From: Mediterranea massiliensis
Lineage (GTDB): Bacteria; Bacteroidota; Bacteroidia; Bacteroidales; Bacteroidaceae
Direction of reading: 5' to 3'
Assembly: GCA_958402075.1 (NCBI GenBank)
Contig: CATXSD010000116.1
Location: forward strand, 1 to 8,016
Length of the DNA: 8,016 bases
Of this stretch, positions 1 through 6,662 are shown piece by piece. The position numbers and the translations under genes were made by a program. Every line of letters starts with the position of its first letter. Position 1 is the stretch's first letter. A model generated the notes under the pieces. The model saw nothing but the letters and a program-made list of their open reading frames with translations, did not search any database and was not told the origin of the DNA.

Positions 1-190
1 AGGGTCAAAATAGAGGTATCTGAACCTCTCCTCCTTCTGGAAGGAGGAGTACCCGACAGGGGGAGGTGGTAGGTGAAAACATAACGCGTTGATTGATAAT
101 CTCTCGCGAAAACCTACCACCCCGCCCTTTGGGCACCCCTCCTTCCAGAAGGAGGGGAGTTGAATAGCCTCACCTCCTTTTGACACGCCC
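1..190. repeat. Imperfect inverted-repeat element with nested palindromes
   Basis: The inner arms at about 27-74 and 112-159 are reverse complements with a few mismatches. GGTGGTAGGT (65-74) pairs perfectly with ACCTACCACC (112-121), and 30-47 pairs with 138-155. Each arm also holds its own small palindrome (CTCCTTC-TG-GAAGGAG at 31-46), so the whole could fold as a branched hairpin. The 37-nt centre contains the palindrome AACGCGTT (83-90). Weaker similarity continues outward: TCAAAATAGAGGT near 5-17 resembles the complement of ACCTCCTTTTGA near 172-183. The left end may therefore lie at or beyond the window edge. No ORF is inside. It looks like a dispersed intergenic or MITE-like repeat; I recall similar GGTGGTAGGT-containing repeats in Bacteroides genomes but did not check this. 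Confidence 0.75.
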
Positions 191-495
191 TATTTATTTA
201 TCATTTTCTGAAAAAGTTGTCAAACCATCCCCCGCATCTTCCGCATTTGCTGTATAGAGCTGTAAATCAACAGGCTATCGTGGGGACTTTTTACACAGCC
301 CCCTCCGGCCTCCCCACAGGCCTTCCAGCCGCTTCCAACCGTTTCCGCCCTTCCATTTCCACCCGTTAAGAAAGATTTCATATACTTTTCACCCTTCTTT
401 CAAGACTTTTTGCTACCTTTACGACTTGTTGGGGAAAAGGCACTCCGCGCCCGCCCCGACACCCGAGACTGGAAAAAGAAAAAACAATATATAAA
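191..495. other. Non-coding region upstream of recJ
   Basis: I find no credible gene here. It holds a pyrimidine-rich stretch at about 291-366. Within that is a degenerate 10-nt repetition around TTCC (321-330, 331-340, 341-350, less clearly 351-360). A small hairpin GGCCT-CCCCAC-AGGCC lies at 307-322 with no T tract after it. The 3' part becomes AT-rich just before the recJ start, as is usual for Bacteroides leaders. Confidence 0.6.
387..421 (+). promoter_or_regulatory. Weak candidate Bacteroides-type promoter for recJ
   Basis: TACCTTTA at 414-421 matches the Bacteroides -7 consensus TAnnTTTG at all but the last base. The best upstream partner is TTTC at 387-390, a one-mismatch version of the -33 box TTTG, with a 23-nt spacer at the long end of the accepted range. 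It lies about 75 nt before the recJ start. The match is moderate, so this is a suggestion only. Confidence 0.3.
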
Positions 496-2211
496 ATGAC
501 TCACAAATGGAATTATCAACCCATAACACCCGAACAGGCAGAAGCAAGCCGGCAACTGGCGCAGGAGCTGGGCATTAGCCCCATACTGGGGCAACTGCTC
601 ATCGAACGCGGCATCAAGACAGCTGCCGCCGCACGGAAATTCTTCCGCCCGCAACTGCCCGACCTGTACGACCCGTTCCTGATGAAGGACATGGACGTGG
701 CCGTGGCACGCCTGAACCAGGCTATGGGAAAGAAAGAACGGATTCTGATTTACGGAGACTATGACGTGGACGGTACCACTGCCGTGGCACTGGTCTACAA
801 GTTTATCCAACAGTTCTATTCGAACATCGACTATTACATCCCCGACCGCTACAACGAAGGCTACGGGGTATCTTACAAAGGAGTGGACTACGCCGTGGAA
901 ACGGGCGTGAAGCTCATCATCGTGCTGGACTGCGGCATCAAGGCCGTGGACGAGATTGCCTATGCCCGCGAGAAGGGCATCGACTTCATCATCTGCGACC
1001 ACCACGTGCCCGACGAAGTGCTGCCACCCGCCGTGGCCATCCTGAACGCCAAGCGCGAGGACAACACGTACCCCTACGAGCACCTGTCGGGCTGCGGCGT
1101 GGGCTTCAAGTTCATGCAGGCCTTCACGCTGAGCAACGGCATCGAGTTCCACCACCTCATCCCCCTGCTCGACCTGGTGGCCGTGAGCATCGCCTCGGAC
1201 ATCGTGCCCATCATGGGCGAGAACCGCATCCTGGCCTACCACGGCCTGAAGCAGCTCAACAGCAACCCCAGCATCGGGCTGAAGGCCATCATCGACGTCT
1301 GCGGACTGTCGGACCGGGAAATCAACATCAGCGACATCGTCTTCAAGATAGGGCCGCGCATCAACGCTTCGGGACGCATCCAGAACGGCAAGGAAGCCGT
1401 GGACCTGCTGACGGAGAAGGACTTCTCCACCGCCCGGGCAAAGGCCTTCCAGATCAACCAGTACAACGAGACGCGCAAGGACCTGGACAAGAGCATGACC
1501 GAAGAGGCCAACCGCATTGTGGCAGGACTGGATGGGCTGGCCGACCGCCGCTCCATCGTGCTCTACAACGAGGCCTGGCACAAGGGCGTCATCGGCATCG
1601 TGGCCTCGCGCCTGACGGAAATCTACTACCGCCCCGCCGTGGTACTGACCCGCACCAACGACATGGCCACCGGCTCGGCCCGCTCCGTGTCGGGCTTCGA
1701 CGTGTACAAGGCCATCGAATACTGCCGCGATCTGCTCGAGAACTTCGGCGGGCACACCTATGCCGCCGGCCTGTCGATGAAGGTGGAGAACGTGCCCGCC
1801 TTTGCCGAACGGTTCGAGGAATTCGTGTCGCAGCACATCCTGCCGGAACAGACCAGCGCCGTGATCGACATCGACGCCGAAATAGACTTCAAGGACATCA
1901 CGCCCAAGTTCTTCAGCGACCTGAAGAAGTTCAACCCCTTCGGGCCGGAGAACACGAAGCCCGTGTTCTGCACCCACAACGTCTACGACTACGGCACGAG
2001 CAAGGTGGTGGGCCGCGACCAGGAACACATCAAGCTGGAGCTGGTGGACAACAAGTCGAACAACGTGATGAACGGCATCGCCTTCGGACAAAGCTCGCAC
2101 GTGCGCTACATCAAGACGAAACGCTCGTTCGACATCTGCTACACCATCGAGGAGAACACCCACAAGCGGGGCGAGGTGCAGCTCCAGATAGAGGACATCA
2201 AGCCGAACTGA
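496..2211 (+). CDS. recJ: Single-stranded-DNA-specific exonuclease RecJ
   Basis: This encodes 571 residues, close to the usual RecJ length (577 in E. coli). RecJ is a cytosolic 5'-to-3' single-strand DNA exonuclease of the DHH phosphoesterase family, acting in RecF-pathway recombination, mismatch repair and base excision repair. The metal-binding motifs are all present: DYDVDG at residues 88-93, DCG at 145-147 and DHH at 168-170. Further on are GPRINASGR (286-294), the DHHA1-type segment GVIGIVASRL (364-373) and the FGGH motif (417-420). Residues from about 450 correspond to the OB-fold region. The ATG at 496 fits the family N-terminus and follows an A-rich leader without a Shine-Dalgarno sequence. 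recQ follows closely, which suggests co-transcription. No key residue is missing and the frame is intact. Confidence 0.96.
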   Translation: MTHKWNYQPITPEQAEASRQLAQELGISPILGQLLIERGIKTAAAARKFFRPQLPDLYDPFLMKDMDVAVARLNQAMGKKERILIYGDYDVDGTTAVALVYKFIQQFYSNIDYYIPDRYNEGYGVSYKGVDYAVETGVKLIIVLDCGIKAVDEIAYAREKGIDFIICDHHVPDEVLPPAVAILNAKREDNTYPYEHLSGCGVGFKFMQAFTLSNGIEFHHLIPLLDLVAVSIASDIVPIMGENRILAYHGLKQLNSNPSIGLKAIIDVCGLSDREINISDIVFKIGPRINASGRIQNGKEAVDLLTEKDFSTARAKAFQINQYNETRKDLDKSMTEEANRIVAGLDGLADRRSIVLYNEAWHKGVIGIVASRLTEIYYRPAVVLTRTNDMATGSARSVSGFDVYKAIEYCRDLLENFGGHTYAAGLSMKVENVPAFAERFEEFVSQHILPEQTSAVIDIDAEIDFKDITPKFFSDLKKFNPFGPENTKPVFCTHNVYDYGTSKVVGRDQEHIKLELVDNKSNNVMNGIAFGQSSHVRYIKTKRSFDICYTIEENTHKRGEVQLQIEDIKPN

Positions 2212-2267
2212 AACTCTTTTGTTCTTCTGTCTGAAAAAGCATGGGAAAATCAGGACAAGGAGCAGTC

Positions 2268-4160
2268 ATGGACTATCGAGCAATCTTAAAGCAATACTGG
2301 GGCTACGACTCCTTCCGCGGCATCCAGGAAGACATCATCCGCAGCATCGGCCAGGGACGCGACACGCTGGGCCTGATGCCGACGGGCGGCGGAAAGTCCG
2401 TCACCTTCCAGGTGCCCGCCCTGGCCCAGGAAGGCATGTGCCTGGTCATCACCCCGCTCATCGCCCTGATGAAGGACCAGGTGCAGAACCTGAAGCGGCG
2501 GGGCATCAAGGCCCTGGCCGTCTACTCGGGAATGAGCCGGCAGGACATCATCGCGACGCTGGAAAACGCCATCTTCGGCAACTACAAGTTCCTCTACATC
2601 TCGCCCGAACGGCTGGACACGGATATCTTCCGCATCAAGCTGGCCAAGATGAAAATCAGCCTGATCACGGTAGACGAGAGCCACTGCATCTCGCAATGGG
2701 GCTACGACTTCCGCCCGGCCTACCTGAAGATAGCCGAGGTGCGCCGCCTGCTGCCGGGCGTACCCGTACTGGCCCTGACCGCCACCGCCACGCCCGAGGT
2801 GGTGAAGGACATCCAACAGCGGCTGGAATTCCGCGAGGAGAACGTGTTCCGCATGAGCTTCGAGCGCACCAACCTGGCCTACGTGGTGCGCCGCACGGAG
2901 AACAAGGCCGCCGAACTGCTGCACATCCTGCAACGCATGCCGGGAAGCGCCATCCTCTACGTGCGCAACCGCCGCCGCACCAAGGAGGTGACCGAATGGC
3001 TGCAACAGCAGGGCATCACCGCCGACTACTACCACGCCGGGCTGGACGACGCCGTGAAAGACATCCGCCAGCAGCGGTGGCAGAAAGGCGAAAGCCGCGT
3101 GATGGTCGCCACCAACGCCTTCGGCATGGGCATCGACAAGCCCGACGTGCGGCTGGTCATCCACCTGGACCTGCCCGACTCCATCGAGGCCTACTTCCAG
3201 GAAGCGGGCCGTGCGGGCCGCGACGGACAGAAGGCCTACGCCATCATCCTCCACTCCAAGGCCGACAGCACGACGCTGCGCAAGCGCATCCCCGACAACT
3301 TTCCGGAGAAGGACTACATCCGCGACGTCTACGAACACCTGCAATACTATTACGAAATGGCCATGGGCGACGGACGGGGCTGCGTGCGCGAGTTCGACAT
3401 CGAGGACTTCTGCCGCAAGTTCAAGTACTTCCCCGTCCCCGTGGACAGCGCGCTGAAGATACTGACGCAGGCGGGCTACCTGGAGTACACCGACGAACGG
3501 GACAACGCCTCGCGCCTGCTCTTCACCGTGAGGCGCGAGGAGCTGTACAGGCTGCGCGAACTGGGCGACGACACGGACCGCCTCATCCAAGCGGCCTTGC
3601 GCTCGTACACCGGCCTGTTCACCGACTATGCCTTCATCAGCGAAGACACGCTGGCCGTGCGCGCCGGACTCACGCACCGTCAGGTGTACGAACTGCTGAA
3701 GGAACTCTCCCGGCGGCGCATCGTCAACTACATCCCCCACAAGAAGACGCCCTACATCATCTATACCCGCGAACGGGTGGAAAGCGAGCGGCTGAACATC
3801 CCGCCCGCTGTCTACGAAGAGCGCAAGGCCCGCTACGAACAGCGCATCAAGGCCATGCTCGACTACGTGACCAACGACACGGCCTGCCGCAGCCGCATGC
3901 TGCTGCACTACTTCGGCGAACAGAACGAGCACGACTGCGGCCAGTGTGACACCTGCATCGAACTCCGCAAGCAGACGGAGGCCCGGACAGCCGGCCTGTC
4001 CGAAAGAATCAGACAATGTCTGGACGGCCAACCGCTCACGCCCGCCGACCTGGCGGCCCAAATTCCGGTAGAAAAAGACCTGCTGACGGACACCTTACAC
4101 CAAATGATGGACAACAAACAGATATTTACCCACAACGGGATGCTGCAAATCAGAAAATAA
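2268..4160 (+). CDS. recQ: ATP-dependent DNA helicase RecQ
   Basis: This encodes 630 residues of a superfamily 2, 3'-to-5' DNA helicase that unwinds recombination and replication intermediates, often feeding RecJ. Numbering from the 2268 start, the motifs are FRGIQ (16-20), Walker A TGGGKS (39-44), Walker B DESH (136-139), LTATAT (170-175), then ATNAFGMGIDKPDVR, and motif VI QEAGRAGRDG (311-320). A Cys4 zinc site follows at C540, C557, C560 and C563, with the same C-x16-C-x2-C-x2-C spacing as E. coli RecQ. About 220 residues, probably including winged-helix-like segments, separate motif VI from the zinc site, much more than in E. coli. Only 67 residues follow it, too few for a clear HRDC domain. 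I prefer ATG 2268 because AAGGAG (2257-2262) lies 5 nt upstream and MDYRAILKQYWGY resembles the family start. The alternative ATG at 2241 would add 9 residues. The gene lies 56 nt after recJ (29 nt with the other start). Confidence 0.95.
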   Translation: MDYRAILKQYWGYDSFRGIQEDIIRSIGQGRDTLGLMPTGGGKSVTFQVPALAQEGMCLVITPLIALMKDQVQNLKRRGIKALAVYSGMSRQDIIATLENAIFGNYKFLYISPERLDTDIFRIKLAKMKISLITVDESHCISQWGYDFRPAYLKIAEVRRLLPGVPVLALTATATPEVVKDIQQRLEFREENVFRMSFERTNLAYVVRRTENKAAELLHILQRMPGSAILYVRNRRRTKEVTEWLQQQGITADYYHAGLDDAVKDIRQQRWQKGESRVMVATNAFGMGIDKPDVRLVIHLDLPDSIEAYFQEAGRAGRDGQKAYAIILHSKADSTTLRKRIPDNFPEKDYIRDVYEHLQYYYEMAMGDGRGCVREFDIEDFCRKFKYFPVPVDSALKILTQAGYLEYTDERDNASRLLFTVRREELYRLRELGDDTDRLIQAALRSYTGLFTDYAFISEDTLAVRAGLTHRQVYELLKELSRRRIVNYIPHKKTPYIIYTRERVESERLNIPPAVYEERKARYEQRIKAMLDYVTNDTACRSRMLLHYFGEQNEHDCGQCDTCIELRKQTEARTAGLSERIRQCLDGQPLTPADLAAQIPVEKDLLTDTLHQMMDNKQIFTHNGMLQIRK

Positions 4161-4165
4161 TTCAC

Positions 4166-4173
4166 TACTTTTG
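4166..4173 (+). promoter_or_regulatory. Candidate promoter -7 box after recQ
   Basis: TACTTTTG is an exact match to the Bacteroides -7 consensus TAnnTTTG and sits 5 nt after the recQ stop codon. I see no good TTTG box at the expected distance upstream, which would fall inside the recQ 3' end. If active, it would start a transcript about 200 nt upstream of the TPR gene, carrying the 4232-4308 palindrome in its 5' untranslated region. Confidence 0.4.
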
Positions 4174-4231
4174 TCCCGCAATCGGCAAGATGATGCTGTC
4201 TCAAAAAAAGAAAAGTATAACCAAAACGCAA

Positions 4232-4308
4232 TGTCATCCTGAACGCAGTGAAGGATCTCAAGGCATAAGCAGCTGATTACGAGATTCTTCACTCCGTTCA
4301 GAATGACA
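4232..4308. repeat. 77-bp palindromic intergenic repeat
   Basis: Two 28-nt arms (4232-4259 and 4281-4308) are reverse complements at 25 of 28 positions, around a 21-nt loop. The ends are TGTCAT and ATGACA. The shape and sequence (TCCTGAACGCAGTGAAGGATC-like arms) recall small palindromic repeats found between genes in many Bacteroidetes, from memory. It encodes nothing. In RNA it would form a long hairpin. A T tract 11 nt beyond (4319-4325) could help it act as a terminator, but the gap makes that uncertain. Confidence 0.8.
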
Positions 4309-4380
4309 AAAAGACAGTGTTTTTTCATTTTGAAACAGCGTCCTGACGCCCGTTGCAGCTACAATTAAACAGAAACGGAT

Positions 4381-5343
4381 ATGGGATTTTTCAAGTCATT
4401 CTTCTCCGGAAAGCCCTCCAGCCCGGAAGAAGAGCAACAGAAAAACAAACAAAAGAACTTCGAGATATTCAAGTATGACGGCATGCGTGCCCAGCGCATG
4501 GGACGTACGGACTACGCCGTCAAATGCTTCCAGGAGGCACTGGCCCTGCAGGAAGACTTCGAGACGATGGGCTACCTGGTACAGGTCTACATCCAGACCA
4601 ACCGGCTGGACGAAGCCCGCCGCCTGCTGGAACGCATGACGCAGATGGAACCGAACCATGCCAACACCTTCCTGAACCTGGCCAATGTCTGCTTCGCCCA
4701 GGAAGACTATCCCGCCATGGCCGAAGCGGCCAAAAAAGCCATCGCCATCGAAGAAGGCAACGCCATGGCCCACTACCTGTTGGGCAAGGCGACGGACGGC
4801 GAAGGCAACAGCATCATGAGCATCGCCCACCTGACAAAAGCCATCCTGCTGAAGGATGACTTCACGGAAGCCCGCCTGATGCGCGCCGAAGCCCTGATGA
4901 AGATGCAGCAGTACAAGGAAGCCGCCGAGGACATCGAAGCCATCCTGTCACAGACTCCCGACGAAGAGAACGCCCTGCTGCTGCGCGGACGCATCGAAGA
5001 GGCCACCGGAAAGGCTGACGAAGCCGAAGCCGACTTCCGCAAGGTGACGGAAGAAAACCCGTTCAACGAGCAGGCTTATCTGTACCTGGGACAGCTGTAC
5101 ATCGGCCAGAACAAACTGACGGAGGCCATCGCCCTCTTTGACGAAGCCATCGAACTGAACCCCAACTTCATCCAGGCCTACCACGAACGCGGACGGGCCA
5201 AGATGCTGAACGGCGACAAGGACGGCGCCACAGAAGACCTGAAGAAGGAACTGGAGCTGAATCCCAAAGAAAGCGAAGCTTTCAACGGCGAATACAACAA
5301 CCTGCCCGGAGGAAACAGGCAGACTGACATCTTAGGACTATAA
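4381..5343 (+). CDS. Tetratricopeptide repeat protein
   Basis: This encodes 320 residues made almost entirely of TPR helix pairs. I count about eight 34-residue units between residues 26 and 295, with starts near 26, 60, 93, 127, 161, 195, 229 and 263. The clearest is unit 7 (AYLYLGQLYIGQNKLTEAI, ending ELNP). TPR arrays form superhelical scaffolds that bind other proteins; nothing here reveals the partner. There is no signal peptide or membrane segment, so it is probably cytosolic. The N-terminus is a short aromatic and basic stretch (MGFFKSFFSGK) followed by a charged, Gln- and Lys-rich linker. The tail after residue 295 is short and carries no recognised domain. The next gene starts 35 nt later, so the two are probably co-transcribed. 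The specific function is unknown. Confidence 0.9.
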   Translation: MGFFKSFFSGKPSSPEEEQQKNKQKNFEIFKYDGMRAQRMGRTDYAVKCFQEALALQEDFETMGYLVQVYIQTNRLDEARRLLERMTQMEPNHANTFLNLANVCFAQEDYPAMAEAAKKAIAIEEGNAMAHYLLGKATDGEGNSIMSIAHLTKAILLKDDFTEARLMRAEALMKMQQYKEAAEDIEAILSQTPDEENALLLRGRIEEATGKADEAEADFRKVTEENPFNEQAYLYLGQLYIGQNKLTEAIALFDEAIELNPNFIQAYHERGRAKMLNGDKDGATEDLKKELELNPKESEAFNGEYNNLPGGNRQTDILGL

Positions 5344-5378
5344 TCCCCCAATCGCAACACACAACAAACCCAAGCAGT

Positions 5379-6389
5379 ATGAGCCAAGAACGAAATAATG
5401 TAGCCATCCTGGGCACCGGCCATATCGCCGCCAAGATGGCCGCTACCCTGCAACAGATGAAAGACGTGAACTGCTACGCCGTAGCCTCACGCGAACAGAT
5501 CCGTGCCGAAGCCTTCGCCAAGGAGTGGGGCTTCAAGAAAGCCTACGGATCGTATGACGAACTGGCCGCCGACCCTCACGTCGACCTGGTCTACATCGCC
5601 ACGCCCCACTCCCACCACTACGAGCATGCCCGCCTGTGCATCCTCAACGGGAAGGCCGTGCTCTGCGAAAAGGCCTTCACGGCCAACGCCCGCCAGGCCG
5701 AAGCGCTGCTGCAGCTGGCCAAGGAACACAACGTGTTCATCACCGAAGCTATCTGGACACGCTACATGCCCTTCTCCCACACCATCCGCGAACTGGTGTT
5801 CAACGGCTCCATCGGCCGCCCGCACATGCTGACGGCCAACCTGGGCTATCCCATCGCCTACAAGGAACGCATCGCCAAGCCCGAACTGTGCGGAGGCGCC
5901 CTGCTCGACATCGGCGTCTATCCCATCAACTTTGCCCGCATGATATTCGGCACCGACATCGACGACATCCAGTCGCACTGCGTGAAGAACAACTACGGCG
6001 TGGACATCCAGGAGAGCATCTCCTTCCGCTACGCCAACGGCAACATGGCCGTGATGCAGCTCACTGCCAGCTGTGCCAACGACCGTCAGGGCATCATCTC
6101 GGGCGAGAAAGGCTACATCGTGGTGGACAACATCAACAACCCGCAGCAGGCTGCCATCTATGACAGCGACCACCAGCTGGTGAAGATTTACGACTGCCCG
6201 TCCCAAATCAGCGGCTACGAATACGAGGTGCAGGCCTCCATCGACGCCCTGCGCCGGGGACAGCTGGAGACGGCTGCCATGCCCCACGCCGAGACACTGG
6301 AAATCATGCGCCTGCTCGACCGGCTCCGCCAGCAATGGGGAGTGGTCTACCCGGCCGACACCGAGGACATCGGCGAACGGGAAAAGTAA
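5379..6389 (+). CDS. Gfo/Idh/MocA-family NAD(P)-dependent oxidoreductase
   Basis: This encodes 336 residues, a normal length for the family. The N-terminal Rossmann fold has the dinucleotide-binding motif GTGHIA at residues 12-17. The family EKP motif appears as CEKAF, with the conserved lysine at K98. The C-terminal half carries GGALLDIGVYPIN, with D177, typical of the substrate-binding alpha/beta domain. The EAIWTRYMP and LLDIGVYP stretches suggest the dihydrodiol dehydrogenase-like branch, which oxidises or reduces sugars and related alcohols. The substrate cannot be read from the sequence. No signal peptide is seen, so it is probably cytosolic. It follows the TPR gene by 35 nt and is separated from the aromatic amino acid operon by that operon's own promoter. 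I see no clear terminator hairpin after the stop. No symbol is assigned because the branch has many substrates. Confidence 0.92.
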   Translation: MSQERNNVAILGTGHIAAKMAATLQQMKDVNCYAVASREQIRAEAFAKEWGFKKAYGSYDELAADPHVDLVYIATPHSHHYEHARLCILNGKAVLCEKAFTANARQAEALLQLAKEHNVFITEAIWTRYMPFSHTIRELVFNGSIGRPHMLTANLGYPIAYKERIAKPELCGGALLDIGVYPINFARMIFGTDIDDIQSHCVKNNYGVDIQESISFRYANGNMAVMQLTASCANDRQGIISGEKGYIVVDNINNPQQAAIYDSDHQLVKIYDCPSQISGYEYEVQASIDALRRGQLETAAMPHAETLEIMRLLDRLRQQWGVVYPADTEDIGEREK

Positions 6390-6425
6390 AATTGATACCT
6401 TTTTCAAAAAAAACATGGAATATTG

Positions 6426-6455
6426 TTTGCATTTCAAAGAAAAGCATTACATTTG
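6426..6455 (+). promoter_or_regulatory. Bacteroides-type promoter of the pheA operon
   Basis: TTTG at 6426-6429 and TACATTTG at 6448-6455 match both boxes of the Bacteroides promoter consensus (TTTG, then TAnnTTTG) exactly, with an 18-nt spacer inside the usual range. Transcription would start near 6460-6464, about 20 nt before the leader peptide start at 6483. Its position immediately before an attenuator supports it as the real promoter. Confidence 0.75.
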
Positions 6456-6482
6456 CCGACGAATTAACAAGAAAGACAAGAT

Positions 6483-6569
6483 ATGAACCTGTTTGCTTAC
6501 GCATATTACTTCTTCTTTTACTTTTACTTTAGCAACAAAGTAGAGCGGGAGTTTGTATGTGTCAAGTGA
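6483..6569 (+). CDS. Phe/Tyr-rich leader peptide (attenuator, pheL-like)
   Basis: This is a 28-residue ORF with 7 Phe and 5 Tyr codons. Eleven of the 13 residues from 4 to 16 are aromatic (FAYAYYFFFYFYF). Such composition is the hallmark of an amino-acid-sensing leader peptide whose translation, not its product, matters. It sits about 20 nt after a good promoter and before a terminator and pheA. The end of the ORF (codons 20-23, GTA GAG CGG GAG) also encodes the antiterminator strand, which ties translation to RNA folding. The start ATATGAA is in the same context as the pheA start. It is too short for routine gene finders. The aromatic codon run ends 12 nt before the antiterminator strand, a spacing that lets a stalled ribosome leave that strand free. 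Confidence 0.88.
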   Translation: MNLFAYAYYFFFYFYFSNKVEREFVCVK

Positions 6570-6648
6570 CAGTGACGCTTAAGAACTGAAGAAAGAACTT
6601 AAAAATAAAGATATGGATCCCGCTCCCATGACTGGAAGCGGGATTTTT
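6543..6648 (+). promoter_or_regulatory. Transcription attenuator: antiterminator and terminator alternatives
   Basis: GAGCGGGA at 6543-6550, inside the leader ORF, can pair over 8 bp with TCCCGCTC at 6618-6625. The latter is also the 5' arm of the terminator. The 7-mer AGCGGGA occurs both at 6544-6550 and as the 3' terminator arm at 6637-6643, so the two pairings exclude each other. A ribosome held on the Phe/Tyr codons (6492-6530) leaves 6543-6550 free and favours readthrough into pheA. A ribosome that moves on covers or disrupts that strand and allows the terminator. A ribosome resting at the stop codon (6567) would cover this strand only partly, so the off state may rely on fast local folding. 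A weak TTAAG/CTTAA pairing (6579-6583 with 6598-6602) lies between. Confidence 0.8.
6617..6648 (+). terminator. Intrinsic terminator of the pheA leader
   Basis: ATCCCGCT (6617-6624) pairs perfectly with AGCGGGAT (6637-6644). The stem extends inward by CC/GG with a bulged A at 6636, around the 7-nt loop CATGACT, and is followed by a T run to 6648. It lies between the leader peptide and pheA, 14 nt before the pheA start, so it cannot be the end of a preceding gene and makes sense only as an attenuator. Confidence 0.88.
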
Positions 6649-6662
6649 GTTAATACAACGAT

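Noticed and set aside
307..322. GGCCT-CCCCAC-AGGCC hairpin as a terminator of an upstream gene
   Set aside because: The stem is only 5 bp and no T tract follows.
400..2163. Long open frame of 587 codons on the - strand opposite recJ
   Set aside because: It lies opposite a clear RecJ, is rich in V, H, G and A as expected from the antisense of GC-rich codons, and shows no recognisable motif.
2219..4061. Long open frames overlapping recQ (576 codons + strand, 591 codons - strand)
   Set aside because: Both are shadows of recQ. The + frame is Arg, Pro and His rich without domain motifs, and RecQ has every helicase motif in its own frame.
496..4160. recJ and recQ as part of a defence or mobile system
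   Set aside because: Both are full-length housekeeping repair enzymes, with no nuclease, methylase, toxin, integrase or phage gene nearby.
6335..6532. A + frame ending in a run of eight leucines over the leader region, which could be read as a leucine leader peptide
   Set aside because: Its start lies far upstream inside the oxidoreductase gene, before the promoter. The ATG 20 nt after the promoter sets the Phe/Tyr frame, which fits pheA downstream.
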